A stretch of 64,000 bases of DNA, from positions 1 to 64,000 of IMG/VR virus record IMGVR_UViG_3300035698_035307; one strand, 5' to 3'. A program made the translations under genes and the position numbers. The notes under the pieces are model-generated. The model did no database searches. It saw only the letters and a list, made by a program, of their open reading frames with translations, and had not been told where the DNA came from. Positions 1-7,310 of the stretch are shown piece by piece. Every line of letters starts with the position of its first letter. The first letter of the stretch is position 1. The stretch comes from a virus.

Positions 1-32
1 ATAGTACTATAATATCATAATATGTTAGGTAT

Positions 33-40
33 TATATATC
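33..40 (-). promoter_or_regulatory. Late-promoter-like octamer GATATATA
   Basis: On the minus strand the octamer reads GATATATA followed by AT. It matches the motif found before many virion genes in this window. The gene it would serve starts beyond the left edge, since no start codon with an open frame follows in the remaining 30 bases. Confidence 0.4.
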
Positions 41-47
41 CCCCACC

Positions 48-67
48 TAGGAAGCAAATGCTTCCTA
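48..67. other. Short perfect hairpin after the hsp20 gene
   Basis: TAGGAAGC and GCTTCCTA form an 8-bp stem around a 4-base loop. It lies about 20 bases beyond the hsp20 stop codon. The minus strand lacks a T run after it, so it is either a weak terminator or an RNA 3'-end structure. On the plus strand a T run starts about ten bases later, but no plus-strand gene ends here. Confidence 0.4.
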
Positions 68-86
68 AGGAGTTTTTTTCAGACAT

Positions 87-476
87 TTAGTCAATTGTAA
101 CTGAACGCTTCTGTAACTTAGCGTTTTTAGTAATTGTAACTACTAACAAACCTTGTTCAAGTTTTGCTTTAACGCCGTCATTGTCACCATCGTTTGGTAT
201 CTTAAACTGGTTTGTGAAAGATTTCTTCCAGAAGGTTTCTTCTTCTCTTTCTACTACAGCAGTAAGAGTTAAGATGTCATTTTCAAGTATTACATCAATC
301 TCACTTCTTTCAAATCCTGGTACTGCAAATTCTAAGCGATAGTTCTCAGGTGTTGAATATGCTTTATGTCTTTTTACATCTTGTTGACTAAACATTCCAG
401 GTTTACCACCAAAAATATGTTCGAAATTCTTGAAGATGTCTTCAAAGTTTGCATTGTTAATTTTATCGTGTTCCAT
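87..476 (-). CDS. hsp20: Hsp20 / alpha-crystallin small heat-shock protein
   Basis: Small heat-shock protein, an ATP-independent holdase that binds unfolding proteins in the cytoplasm. The 129 residues are almost entirely alpha-crystallin domain (about 38-125). The signature EFAVPGFERSEIDV lies at 49-62 and the conserved GLLVVTI strand at 109-115. The usual C-terminal I-x-I/V anchor is reduced to VTI near the end, so oligomerisation may differ from bacterial IbpA. Hsp20 genes are common in T4-type phages of cyanobacteria, where a role in virion protein folding is presumed. It stands alone between two intergenic hairpins. ATG at 476 is the first start, and the leader contains an inverted repeat at 544-558. 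Confidence 0.9.
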   Translation of the reverse strand: MEHDKINNANFEDIFKNFEHIFGGKPGMFSQQDVKRHKAYSTPENYRLEFAVPGFERSEIDVILENDILTLTAVVEREEETFWKKSFTNQFKIPNDGDNDGVKAKLEQGLLVVTITKNAKLQKRSVTID

Positions 477-543
477 ATTAATATTATTTTTGTTTGTTAA
501 CGTACATGGTATATAGTATCAAAACCATGCCAATTACTAAATG

Positions 544-558
544 GTGACACATTGTCAC
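544..558. repeat. Inverted repeat GTGACA-CAT-TGTCAC
   Basis: A perfect 6-bp inverted repeat with a 3-base spacer, in the 130-base region between the hsp20 start and the next terminator. It could be a small operator or an RNA hairpin. Nothing in the sequence decides between these. Confidence 0.35.
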
Positions 559-569
559 TCTAGCCTAAA

Positions 570-589
570 AAAGTGGTCGTTAGACCACT
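570..589 (-). terminator. Intrinsic terminator
   Basis: On the minus strand AGTGGTC and GACCACT pair over a 4-base loop and are followed by a run of six T. It lies 20 bases after the stop of the small gene ending at 608. Confidence 0.8.
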
Positions 590-607
590 CTTATAGTGTA
601 TTTAAGA

Positions 608-823
608 TTACTCTTTAACTACCTTATCTTTCTTCAGCTTCTTATCAGCTTTCTTCTCACCAGCTGGTGCTTCAGGTTTAGGTTCTGGTGGTGTAAATAC
701 TCTTATTGCCTTTGCAATAACTTCAGCATCTTCTAATGAGTATGCTCCTTTGCTTTGTCCAACTTTAGCTGCTTGTACTAAAACTCCAAGTGCTTGTTCT
801 TGGTTCATTGCTTCGTTTGCCAT
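608..823 (-). CDS. Small hypothetical protein with lysine-rich tail
   Basis: A 71-residue protein of no recognised family. Residues 1-45 look like a small helical domain (MNQEQALGVLVQAAKVGQ, then SLEDAEVIAKAIRVF). The rest is a Pro/Lys-rich tail ending KKDKVVKE, typical of a disordered nucleic-acid- or protein-binding tail. It has its own late-promoter-like GATATATA 46 bases upstream and a strong terminator downstream, so it is probably a single-gene late transcript. A minor virion or assembly protein is possible but not shown. Confidence 0.65.
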   Translation of the reverse strand: MANEAMNQEQALGVLVQAAKVGQSKGAYSLEDAEVIAKAIRVFTPPEPKPEAPAGEKKADKKLKKDKVVKE

Positions 824-868
824 AATTCTATTGTTTTTGTTTTTAAATTTAATGTACGTTAATTATAG

Positions 869-876
869 TATATATC
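869..876 (-). promoter_or_regulatory. Late-promoter-like octamer GATATATA
   Basis: GATATATACTATAAT on the minus strand, 46 bases before the ATG at 823. It overlaps an inverted repeat (ATCAGC at 874-879 and GCTGAT about 20 bases on) that follows the endolysin stop codon. Confidence 0.5.
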
Positions 877-918
877 AGCTGTTTGTTTCAATAACCGGCT
901 GATTTTATTATTTTTCAG

Positions 919-1857
919 TTATAATGATAATATCATATCAACTATTTCAGGTTGTGGGAATAAATCTACCTTACCTTTTCTTACATTGGCATGAGTCCAC
1001 ATACCAGGATGATTTCTTACGTATTGTAAATCACAAAAATCAAAAGCTATATGAGCACCTTTAGATATAATCATTTCCTGTAAACCTTTTTTCATATCGA
1101 TGTTATCTCTTTCAGCTACATCTTGAATTAATTCCTTTAAAGTTGAAACTTGCTTATCAGAGTATCTGTGCCACGCTTTATAACCTCTAAATTCTTTATC
1201 AAGAATCACAACTTGTTCTTTCTCAACTCTTCCACCTACATAAGTATAATACTCATCTGGGTCAAACGTTATGAATGTTTTCTTACCAGCTGCTCGTTTG
1301 TAATAACCGCCCTTTGTTAATTGACCGAAGTTACATAATTCTACACCTACTGATTCTCTATGCATTGGGTGATTACCTGTACCAAGATGCCAGCCCATTG
1401 CTTTATCTGGGAAACACTTAACTAATGTTCCATCATATTTACTTGCAGTACCTTTTATGGATTGACCACCTATTACAAATTCAGTTGCAACAGGTCCTCT
1501 ACTATCATTAGCCCAATTCGTTACTGTTTTAAATGGATTTTCCCATCCAGCTGTATGATGTAAGAACATCCAGTGCTTATCGTAAGGACCTTTAATAAAT
1601 TCACCTTTTGGTAAGTAAGCTATAATATCGTCAAAGTTGACATCATTACCTACAGTCTCTGCACCGTCAGTAGTTGCAAGTTGCATTGCAGCCCATGTAT
1701 TTGGTCCAACTATACCATCTGCAGATAAGTGATTTAGTTTCTGCCAAGCTATAACAGCTTTTTCTGTATTTGGTCCAAAATCACCATCAGCTTTAAGTTC
1801 TAACAATTCTTGAAGTGCTTTGACTTCATTTCCTTTACTCCCTAATTTTAATATCAT
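919..1857 (-). CDS. Endolysin: peptidoglycan-binding domain plus N-acetylmuramoyl-L-alanine amidase
   Basis: Cell-wall hydrolase that cuts the bond between muramic acid and the stem peptide at lysis. Residues about 4-60 are a PG_binding_1 domain (LGSKGNEVKALQELL, then GDFGPNTEKAVIAWQ and DGIVGPNTWAAM). From about 95 follows an Amidase_2 domain with zinc-ligand candidates in MFLHHTAG and KAWHRYSD, and VGVELCNFG between them. A binding domain at the N-terminus is less common than at the C-terminus. There is no signal peptide, so export would need a holin. ATG at 1857 is preferred to the TTG at 1863. The start lies inside the end of the upstream gene (23-base overlap), and a GAATATATAAAC motif sits about 18 bases upstream. 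Confidence 0.88.
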   Translation of the reverse strand: MILKLGSKGNEVKALQELLELKADGDFGPNTEKAVIAWQKLNHLSADGIVGPNTWAAMQLATTDGAETVGNDVNFDDIIAYLPKGEFIKGPYDKHWMFLHHTAGWENPFKTVTNWANDSRGPVATEFVIGGQSIKGTASKYDGTLVKCFPDKAMGWHLGTGNHPMHRESVGVELCNFGQLTKGGYYKRAAGKKTFITFDPDEYYTYVGGRVEKEQVVILDKEFRGYKAWHRYSDKQVSTLKELIQDVAERDNIDMKKGLQEMIISKGAHIAFDFCDLQYVRNHPGMWTHANVRKGKVDLFPQPEIVDMILSL

Positions 1858-2341
1858 TCTCAAAGTATTTTTTGTTTATATATTCTTCCCAGTACTGCTT
1901 CTCCATAACAAATTCGTTAACGTTAGTACCTTTATAATCAATCGTTGTGTCATCATCCATTCCATGTCCAGTGAGCACTTGTATTTTAGCTTTAATGTTA
2001 TAAGACGGTCTAATCTGTAATAACTTCTTAAGATGTGGATTGTATCTGCTAAAAAGATTTAACTGTTCTCTTGCTTTCCCAGCATATGCAAATCTGAATC
2101 TAACGTTTGCATAAAGGCATATCTTATCAAAATGAGTTGGGTCGAACATAAACCAAGCATCTCCCATATACTGGCTGTTGTGAGGTTTAAATCCTGATGC
2201 AAGATGATAGATGTATTCTAACTTAGTTAAATTCTGACCAGACTCAACTGGGCCATCATATTCAGAATTAGTTAATTCCAAACTTGAAATAGGTTCAGTA
2301 AGGTATAAATATTTTGGGATTTCAATTTCGTTTACAAACAT
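1835..2341 (-). CDS. Hypothetical protein upstream of the endolysin
   Basis: A 168-residue protein that I do not recognise. It is rich in aromatic residues (motifs such as GDAWFMFDP and ANVRFRFAYAGK) and has no membrane segment or signal peptide. Its end overlaps the endolysin start and its ATG lies one base after the stop of the next gene upstream. It therefore sits in a tight run from 4305 down to the endolysin. By position it may be a tail or baseplate accessory protein, which is inference only. Confidence 0.6.
   Translation of the reverse strand: MFVNEIEIPKYLYLTEPISSLELTNSEYDGPVESGQNLTKLEYIYHLASGFKPHNSQYMGDAWFMFDPTHFDKICLYANVRFRFAYAGKAREQLNLFSRYNPHLKKLLQIRPSYNIKAKIQVLTGHGMDDDTTIDYKGTNVNEFVMEKQYWEEYINKKYFENDIKIRE
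1875..1886 (-). promoter_or_regulatory. Variant late-promoter-like motif GAATATATAAAC
   Basis: A one-base-longer variant of the octamer, about 18 bases before the endolysin ATG at 1857 and inside the end of the upstream gene. It could give the endolysin its own late transcript. It is weaker than the other examples because GAT is replaced by GAAT. Confidence 0.3.
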
Positions 2342-2342
2342 T

Positions 2343-3158
2343 CTATGGGTTTTCTAAGTCATTTACTCTTTCTGATAATTCAGAAATTTCTTGTTGCATT
2401 GAATCATCTCGTGCATTCATCAAAACAATAATGTCATATAATGTACTACTCCTTTGGTCCATTAGATTACAACATTCTCTTACACAGTCCCAAACATATT
2501 GAATTAATTTAAACATAGTTTCAAGTACCTTTAAATTTTCACTACAACAGTCAGCTGTATCATTACTTCCACCGCAGCTGCATAATTTTTGATAGTATCT
2601 ATCTAATTCTGCTTGATACTGTACAGTTTGGTCTATACGTTCTATTAAGAATGCATTTCTTATTGCAACTTTACTTACAGCTTGACCTTTACTATTTATA
2701 ATAGGATTTTCAAACTCAATGAACTTTGTGATTTTAATATCACAGCATTCTTCAGCTGTTGCTGCAACTGAAGGTACCGCTACAGATACAAGAGATGTCG
2801 GTGCAGACTTTAGTTTTGGATTTAATGGTAAAACGCAAACTCCTAAAGTATAATTCCAAGTACCACCATTTCCTATACAATCCTTTAATTCTTGTGCAGA
2901 AGGTTTTGATATAGGTAAGATACATTCACATGCAGTATAATCCCAAAGACCACCTTGTGATTTACAAGCTTCTAATTCTTTTGCAGTTGGTAAACATGGT
3001 TCTTCTCCAGCTTCACAACATTTTTTTAATTCTTGAAGTAATTCATTTACTTCTTTTAATGACATATCAATTCTTGCTCTGCAATCACCAGCTGCGTCTT
3101 CAGTTTGTTTAACTAAGTCAGTATAATGTTGCAATAAAATTTCAGTTGGTGTTGCCAT
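2343..3158 (-). CDS. Cysteine-rich protein with duplicated GGxWxYT motif
   Basis: A 271-residue protein of unknown function, probably structural. The N-terminal 45 residues are helical. Two copies of a short module follow: residues 58-82 (TAKELEACKSQGGLWDYT, then CEC) and 88-111 (SAQELKDCIGNGGTWNYT, then a Cys). The pattern is A-x-E-L-x-x-C-x4-GG-x-W-x-Y-T-x3-C. Many other cysteines occur in pairs (KKCCEAGEEPC, EECC, CSCGG, DCCSE, ECC). Such cysteine pairing suggests metal binding or disulfides once outside the cell. The C-terminus (about 190-270) looks like coiled coil. It lies 2 bases from the next gene in the same transcript. Confidence 0.65.
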   Translation of the reverse strand: MATPTEILLQHYTDLVKQTEDAAGDCRARIDMSLKEVNELLQELKKCCEAGEEPCLPTAKELEACKSQGGLWDYTACECILPISKPSAQELKDCIGNGGTWNYTLGVCVLPLNPKLKSAPTSLVSVAVPSVAATAEECCDIKITKFIEFENPIINSKGQAVSKVAIRNAFLIERIDQTVQYQAELDRYYQKLCSCGGSNDTADCCSENLKVLETMFKLIQYVWDCVRECCNLMDQRSSTLYDIIVLMNARDDSMQQEISELSERVNDLENP

Positions 3159-3160
3159 GT

Positions 3161-3613
3161 TTATTGAAAGTTAAGTTCTGTATATTTAATGTTGCCAATG
3201 ATTACACAACCAAATGTGATTATTTCTTCTCTACCTGTTACAGCTGTATCTCTTTTAATTCTAATTGTTGCAAATAAGTCTCCACTTACAAGGTTAGTTG
3301 TAAATTCAGGTGGCAAATATAAACTAATAACACCCTTATCTGTCATTGAAGTTCCTGTTCCTGTTTGAATAATATCAATTGTTTCATCACCAGTTGTATC
3401 TGGCCATGTATATTGTAAGCTATAGTCTTTATCTAAACCATAAATTAACACTTCAATTTCATTTAGAGTATTCAAATCTAATGGATTCCCAGCCTTATCA
3501 AGTAATGTCAATGGTATATTTGCATTGTCACCTTGATATACATTTGGTATGCAAATTCTACTTACTAAGTAATTACCGCAACTACTTACGGTTGTTGTAC
3601 ATGATGCGCTCAT
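3161..3613 (-). CDS. Beta-sandwich structural protein, BppU-N-like
   Basis: A 150-residue protein with an N-terminal motif resembling the N-terminal domain of phage baseplate upper proteins: NVYQGDNANIPLTLLDKAGN and later EIEVLIYGL, with alternating hydrophobic residues typical of an all-beta fold. By that resemblance it may be a baseplate or tail-fibre adaptor. No catalytic motif is visible. It lies between the cysteine-rich protein and a membrane protein, each within 2 bases, so the three are probably cotranslated. The assignment rests on one motif and the predicted strand pattern. Confidence 0.5.
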   Translation of the reverse strand: MSASCTTTVSSCGNYLVSRICIPNVYQGDNANIPLTLLDKAGNPLDLNTLNEIEVLIYGLDKDYSLQYTWPDTTGDETIDIIQTGTGTSMTDKGVISLYLPPEFTTNLVSGDLFATIRIKRDTAVTGREEIITFGCVIIGNIKYTELNFQ

Positions 3614-3615
3614 TA

Positions 3616-4305
3616 TTATTTAGGATTTTTTTTCGTTGTCGTTATATAAGATTTCTTCTTCTTTCCTGTCTTTACAGTATCATCTACTGGTTTTTCCTTT
3701 TCAGCTGCCTTTGGCTGCTGTAGGCTAGCCTCAGGAGCTTTCTTTAATATAGGTTCAACTTTAACAACATTATCTTCTTCTTTTTCAATATGTTCTTCTT
3801 CCTTTTTAGGTTTCGTATCAAACATATCGTCAAATAAATCTGGTTTCTTTTTCTTCTCTTCTTTTTTCTTATCATCAGGCTTAATATAATCTACGAGAGA
3901 TTTAATATAACCTAAAGCAACTAATGGTAAAATTGCACCACTTAAAAGTGCTAATATTCTCTTCTGTGCTATTTCACTAAAATCAGTTAAGCCAAAGAGT
4001 TCGACAAATCCCACATAATCATGGGCTGAGACATACGTCGAATACATATTACCCATTGCTTGAAACAGAGTCAGTACTATGAATAATGTCCAAACTAATG
4101 GCTTGTTTGTTTTTTCTAAGACAGTAATCGAAGCTAAAGATGCTGCAGCCCCCATTTCAAATCCAATCGCTAAAGATAATGCTAAAGCAAATGTATTTGT
4201 CATTAAGAAAAAATCAACCACGTGAATTGTCGAAATTATAGAAACACCGAAATAAAGCAGTGTCATTATAAGTATCACAAACCAGTGGACAAATTTATTT
4301 TTCAT
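3616..4305 (-). CDS. Integral membrane protein, four helices and long charged tail
   Basis: A 229-residue membrane protein. Hydrophobic segments lie at about 6-26, 32-58, 70-90 and 117-138. The remaining 90 residues are strongly charged (runs such as KKKEEKKKKPDLFDD) and should lie in the cytoplasm. I do not recognise a family. Position upstream of the endolysin and next to another small membrane protein makes a lysis or membrane-remodelling role possible, but the long Lys/Glu tail is unusual for a holin. It overlaps the upstream gene by 11 bases, which suggests translational coupling. Confidence 0.65.
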   Translation of the reverse strand: MKNKFVHWFVILIMTLLYFGVSIISTIHVVDFFLMTNTFALALSLAIGFEMGAAASLASITVLEKTNKPLVWTLFIVLTLFQAMGNMYSTYVSAHDYVGFVELFGLTDFSEIAQKRILALLSGAILPLVALGYIKSLVDYIKPDDKKKEEKKKKPDLFDDMFDTKPKKEEEHIEKEEDNVVKVEPILKKAPEASLQQPKAAEKEKPVDDTVKTGKKKKSYITTTKKNPK

Positions 4306-4615
4306 CGTCTTCTTCTATTTTACTTTTTACTGTAGATAAACTTGTTCTACCTTTATCTAAGTCATCTTCATAAACAAGAAAGTCAAACATAACTCTTTGC
4401 ATCTCATCCTTTACTTGTTTAGGTGTAGCAGGGATTATCTTTGCATCTTCTCTAGCTGCCTCTACTACAATAAAGCTATCTACTGTATGCTGTAGAGTAG
4501 TATTATTATCTTGTACAGTATTTATCTTACTGTTTACACTGCAGGTTTGAAAGAATAAAACAAGGATGAAAAACATACTTGCTATCATAAAACCTGTAAA
4601 TAAATTTTTATTCAT
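4295..4615 (-). CDS. Small single-pass membrane protein
   Basis: A 106-residue protein with one N-terminal hydrophobic segment (about 7-25, FMIASMFFILVLFFQ) followed by a soluble domain. The part after the membrane segment looks helical and polar. The cysteine at the end of the segment (FQTCS) does not match a lipobox. An N-terminal anchor plus periplasmic helix is the plan of an inner-membrane spanin, and the endolysin is 2.4 kb downstream in the same direction, but no partner outer-membrane lipoprotein was found. The function is open. Confidence 0.55.
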   Translation of the reverse strand: MNKNLFTGFMIASMFFILVLFFQTCSVNSKINTVQDNNTTLQHTVDSFIVVEAAREDAKIIPATPKQVKDEMQRVMFDFLVYEDDLDKGRTSLSTVKSKIEEDDEK

Positions 4616-4617
4616 TT

Positions 4618-4863
4618 TTATTTCTCCTTCTTTTTGCCTTTGAATCTACCTGATGTATTCGTATCCATTGAGTCTTTATCTTGGCAGTCACATGGGTATC
4701 TTTCACCACACCTAGGACATTTATTATCTTTCTTTTGTAAATAATCGTCCTGTTCGTCTTCAAGCTTGCCATCATCTTTAATGTCATCACCTTCGGTTTC
4801 AGTATCATCAACGCTTTTCTTTTCAGCTAACCATTGATTAAAATCCTTTACTATATTTCCCAT
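4618..4863 (-). CDS. Small zinc-ribbon-like protein with capsid-targeting N-terminus
   Basis: An 81-residue protein. The N-terminus MGNIVKDFNQWLAEKK fits the T4 capsid-targeting pattern, with a protease-type site L-A-E before K (cut after residue 14). The same first five residues occur in the gene starting at 6565. The middle is acidic (residues 17-40). Residues about 48-60 hold CPRCGERYPCDC, a zinc-knuckle-like cluster, and the C-terminus is basic. By analogy with T4 internal proteins it would be packaged with the DNA and injected. A late-promoter-like motif lies 20 bases upstream. No enzymatic function is suggested. Confidence 0.65.
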   Translation of the reverse strand: MGNIVKDFNQWLAEKKSVDDTETEGDDIKDDGKLEDEQDDYLQKKDNKCPRCGERYPCDCQDKDSMDTNTSGRFKGKKKEK

Positions 4864-4877
4864 AGTTATTCTATATT

Positions 4878-5618
4878 TTAGTTATATATCTCTAAAGGTG
4901 GGAACATCTGGTAAAACGTTTTCAACCTTGCAAGAAACATCTTATAATATTTCTTTAGGTCATTGAAAGTAAGTATAAATTTCTGGACTCCTCCTAATTC
5001 ATTTGCAATCCAAATCTCTGCACCGTCTGGTTTGATACCATGCTTATCCCAGATAGCTATCGCGTATGCTGCTGTTTGCATCTTATAGTCATCAATCCAC
5101 TTTTCAGCTTTCCATTTAAGAGATGTTTTAAAATCGATGACAACAAAAAGCCCATCAATTAAGTAACTTGCATTGTCCACTGTTCCTGCATATCCCCCGC
5201 CTATTTTAGTCCATAAGAACTCTTCTTGAAATAATACTTCTTCGATTGATTCTAGGTAATCAGGTGAGTTGTAAACTTGGTAGAATAACTTCATACCTTG
5301 TTTTTTCATGTGTTCTTCTAAAGGAACAATTTCCTCATCTTGTTTTGTAAGGTCGAATGTTATTTCTAAACGTTCGTCCTCATCTTTAATATGCAAGTGA
5401 TTCAAATAGACTTCTAATAACTTATGCATCATAGTACCTCTACCACCTGCATCTTTAGTTATCTTTTCAGCGGCTTCGTGGCCGATTTTATCTCGCCATC
5501 TATCAAGACCTGATTGGTCTTTTGTGTTCTTCAGAACCGTTGTAACACTAGGAAAGGCACCTTGTCCTTCGACTTTATAGTACCTTTTCCCATTATGTTG
5601 GATTCTTTCTATGTTCAT
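4878..5618 (-). CDS. RecB/Cas4-type PD-(D/E)xK exonuclease
   Basis: A nuclease of the RecB/Cas4/MGME1 superfamily, probably a single-strand DNA exonuclease in the cytoplasm. Motifs in order: RGTMMHKLLE with His65, GGYAGTVDN with Asp148, VVIDFKTS with Asp162 and Lys164, and QTAAYA at 181-186. This is the H-D-DxK-QxxxY arrangement of the family. The four cysteines of Cas4 are absent, so no iron-sulphur cluster is expected. Its stop is 14 bases from the next gene and its start overlaps the upstream gene by one base. A role in recombination, repair or degrading host DNA is likely. T4 itself has no direct equivalent. Confidence 0.85.
   Translation of the reverse strand: MNIERIQHNGKRYYKVEGQGAFPSVTTVLKNTKDQSGLDRWRDKIGHEAAEKITKDAGGRGTMMHKLLEVYLNHLHIKDEDERLEITFDLTKQDEEIVPLEEHMKKQGMKLFYQVYNSPDYLESIEEVLFQEEFLWTKIGGGYAGTVDNASYLIDGLFVVIDFKTSLKWKAEKWIDDYKMQTAAYAIAIWDKHGIKPDGAEIWIANELGGVQKFILTFNDLKKYYKMFLARLKTFYQMFPPLEIYN
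4883..4890 (-). promoter_or_regulatory. Late-promoter-like octamer GATATATA
   Basis: GATATATAACT on the minus strand, 20 bases before the ATG at 4863 of the packaged zinc protein. It overlaps the end of the exonuclease gene. Confidence 0.5.
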
Positions 5619-6076
5619 TATAAGTAAGAGCTAATTGACTCCCAGAAGGAAGTTAAATCTACATTAGCTGAAACTACATTATAAGTTATCTTAACAGCCC
5701 ATAATAAAGCACCTACTTTAACTATATTCCAAATGAATTTCCAAACACTCAGATTATCTAATTCTGGATATAATAAAATCAAGAATGCATTCACGCCAGG
5801 TTCTGTGATGTTTCTAAGTTCAGGTACAGCATAATCTGCTAAACCACATTTCAGTAAAATCTCATTATAAGGTTTTAACTGTTGAAGTACCCAAGCTTCT
5901 TTAACATATGAGTTGTTGTTAGCAACTTCTTCGGGTACATTAACGACCGTATAGATTCTACCAAGCTTATCAACGCGAAGATTGTTTTCATTTAAAAAAC
6001 CTTCAGCTCTTTTAGCCCCTTTATAAAATTTTCTCCAGATTTTTAATTCTCTGTATAGTGTAATAAAATACTTCAT
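5618..6076 (-). CDS. Hypothetical protein with C-terminal membrane segment
   Basis: A 152-residue protein of unknown function. The N-terminus is basic and helical (ELKIWRKFYKGAKRAEGFL). A hydrophobic stretch at about 115-137 (WKFIWNIVKVGALLWAVKI) could be a single membrane helix near the C-terminus, as in tail-anchored proteins. It overlaps the exonuclease start by one base and follows the packaged protein gene by one base, so it is translated in the same operon. Confidence 0.55.
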   Translation of the reverse strand: MKYFITLYRELKIWRKFYKGAKRAEGFLNENNLRVDKLGRIYTVVNVPEEVANNNSYVKEAWVLQQLKPYNEILLKCGLADYAVPELRNITEPGVNAFLILLYPELDNLSVWKFIWNIVKVGALLWAVKITYNVVSANVDLTSFWESISSYL

Positions 6077-6565
6077 TTACCAAATAATTTCAATATCGTC
6101 AGCTTCTTCTTTACCCAATGTAGCTTGAAATTCTGCTTCAGCTGATTTGGCTTCTTTGTTGGCTGCGATTAGTTTAACTTTAATTTTTTCTCTCTTTGCA
6201 ACATCTTCTTTTGGAGTAGATAAAAACTCTTTTGTAATTTTCTGAACTCCTAATTGAGCTGCATGATGCTTATCAATTGCTTTTAATAATACTTTTGATA
6301 CTGTAGCTTTTGCTTCAAATACTTCAGGATATAATTCTTCAAGGTCTTCATAACCTGAATCTTCTAACCATCTCTTTAAATCTTTTTTACTTCCAGTAAC
6401 GAATGCTTGTGCTCCTTTTCCAAACTCTATAGATACTTTATGTTGTCTATTCCATTTGTCACATTCTTCAGGTGAATCCTGGCATGCGTAATCAACATCG
6501 ATTGTTATCTTCTTTGCTTCGTTCAAGTCGTGGAACTCATTAAAATTCTTTACAATATTTCCCAT
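6077..6565 (-). CDS. Internal head protein candidate with capsid-targeting N-terminus
   Basis: A 162-residue protein whose start MGNIVKNFNEFHDLNEAKK resembles the T4 capsid-targeting sequence, with a potential protease site L-N-E before A. The rest is a mixed alpha/beta domain (KGAQAFVTGSKKDLKRWLED) followed by a lysine-rich helical tail (about 100-155). No enzyme motif is visible. ATG at 6565 is chosen over the upstream TTG at 6625, because the 20 extra residues would overlap the sigma-factor gene, and the ATG restores the shared MGNIVK start and places the GATATATA motif 21 bases upstream. Probably packaged in the capsid. Confidence 0.65.
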   Translation of the reverse strand: MGNIVKNFNEFHDLNEAKKITIDVDYACQDSPEECDKWNRQHKVSIEFGKGAQAFVTGSKKDLKRWLEDSGYEDLEELYPEVFEAKATVSKVLLKAIDKHHAAQLGVQKITKEFLSTPKEDVAKREKIKVKLIAANKEAKSAEAEFQATLGKEEADDIEIIW

Positions 6566-6585
6566 TTTTGATATATTATTTTTTT

Positions 6586-6593
6586 TATATATC
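6586..6593 (-). promoter_or_regulatory. Late-promoter-like octamer GATATATA
   Basis: GATATATAAAA on the minus strand, 21 bases before the ATG at 6565 and just beyond the stop of the ECF sigma gene. Confidence 0.55.
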
Positions 6594-6596
6594 TTC

Positions 6597-7310
6597 CTAG
6601 ACACATTCCTCTTGGTACTTTTCAATTATCATTCTGCTGAGCATTTCTCTACCTCTCTTAATTCTATTCTTAACTCTCTGTAATGCTCGCTTATATTCTT
6701 TGTTGTAAAATGCTTCGCCTATTTCTTTTCTATCGAACTCCTCCTTATATGTTTCAATATTATCATCATGTTTGAACATAATATCTTTGTAACACATTCC
6801 ACCTATAATTCTATCATGTATGATATCTTTATAAAGAGGGCTTAAGTACTGAATACTATCGATAGCGATATTATATTTATCTTGTACCTCGTTATACTCA
6901 TCTAAAAAGTCTTGTTCTTCTTTGATGTCTTCCATTTCATAGTGATGAACACCATGTACAAATTCTCCACCCATTGAAGGTGTAATTCCTTTTTCGTTGA
7001 AATATTCGAGACTTGTTTTTCTCTTTTGTTTTTTAATGTATGACAAACAGTCATTCTTAGCTATTCTAAATGCCCAAGTTGTTATCTGTCCTTTTTCAGG
7101 ATGATATTTGTCAATTTGTGTGAATACTTTTGAAAAAGTATCAGCTGTCAAATCTTCAGCAGCATCTCTATCTTTTACAAAACCTTTAATATAGTTCATT
7201 AAACTAGGTTTCATTTTGATGTAAAGTTTGCTAAATGTTGTGTTGCTACGGCTCTCTTTGAACTCGTTTGCAAGCTGTGAATACGTTTCTTTCATTGCCT
7301 TTTTACTCAT
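6597..7310 (-). CDS. ECF-type RNA polymerase sigma factor
   Basis: A sigma-70-family factor that would redirect host RNA polymerase. Residues about 27-98 form region 2: MNYIKGFVKDRDAAEDLTAD, then TFSKVFTQIDKY and TTWAFRIAKNDCLSYIKKQK, which matches the ECF 2.1-2.4 pattern (core binding and -10 recognition). A linker with an unusual acidic insert (about 105-145) precedes a region-4-like helical part (150-225, YKDIIHDRIIGGMCYKDI and ALQRVKNRIKRGREML), expected to contact the -35 element. It is larger (237 residues) than most ECF factors. The start overlaps the phosphoesterase gene by 4 bases. A separate gp55-like late sigma is encoded at 51903, so this one may control another gene class. Confidence 0.85.
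   Translation of the reverse strand: MSKKAMKETYSQLANEFKESRSNTTFSKLYIKMKPSLMNYIKGFVKDRDAAEDLTADTFSKVFTQIDKYHPEKGQITTWAFRIAKNDCLSYIKKQKRKTSLEYFNEKGITPSMGGEFVHGVHHYEMEDIKEEQDFLDEYNEVQDKYNIAIDSIQYLSPLYKDIIHDRIIGGMCYKDIMFKHDDNIETYKEEFDRKEIGEAFYNKEYKRALQRVKNRIKRGREMLSRMIIEKYQEECV

Noticed and set aside
4520-4570. Cysteine after the membrane segment of the protein at 4295 as a lipoprotein signal
   Set aside because: The preceding residues (FFQT) do not fit the lipobox, and the segment looks like a plain anchor.
6566-6625. N-terminal extension of the 6077 gene to TTG 6625
   Set aside because: It would overlap the sigma-factor gene and put the late-promoter motif inside the gene, and it hides the MGNIVK start shared with the gene at 4618.
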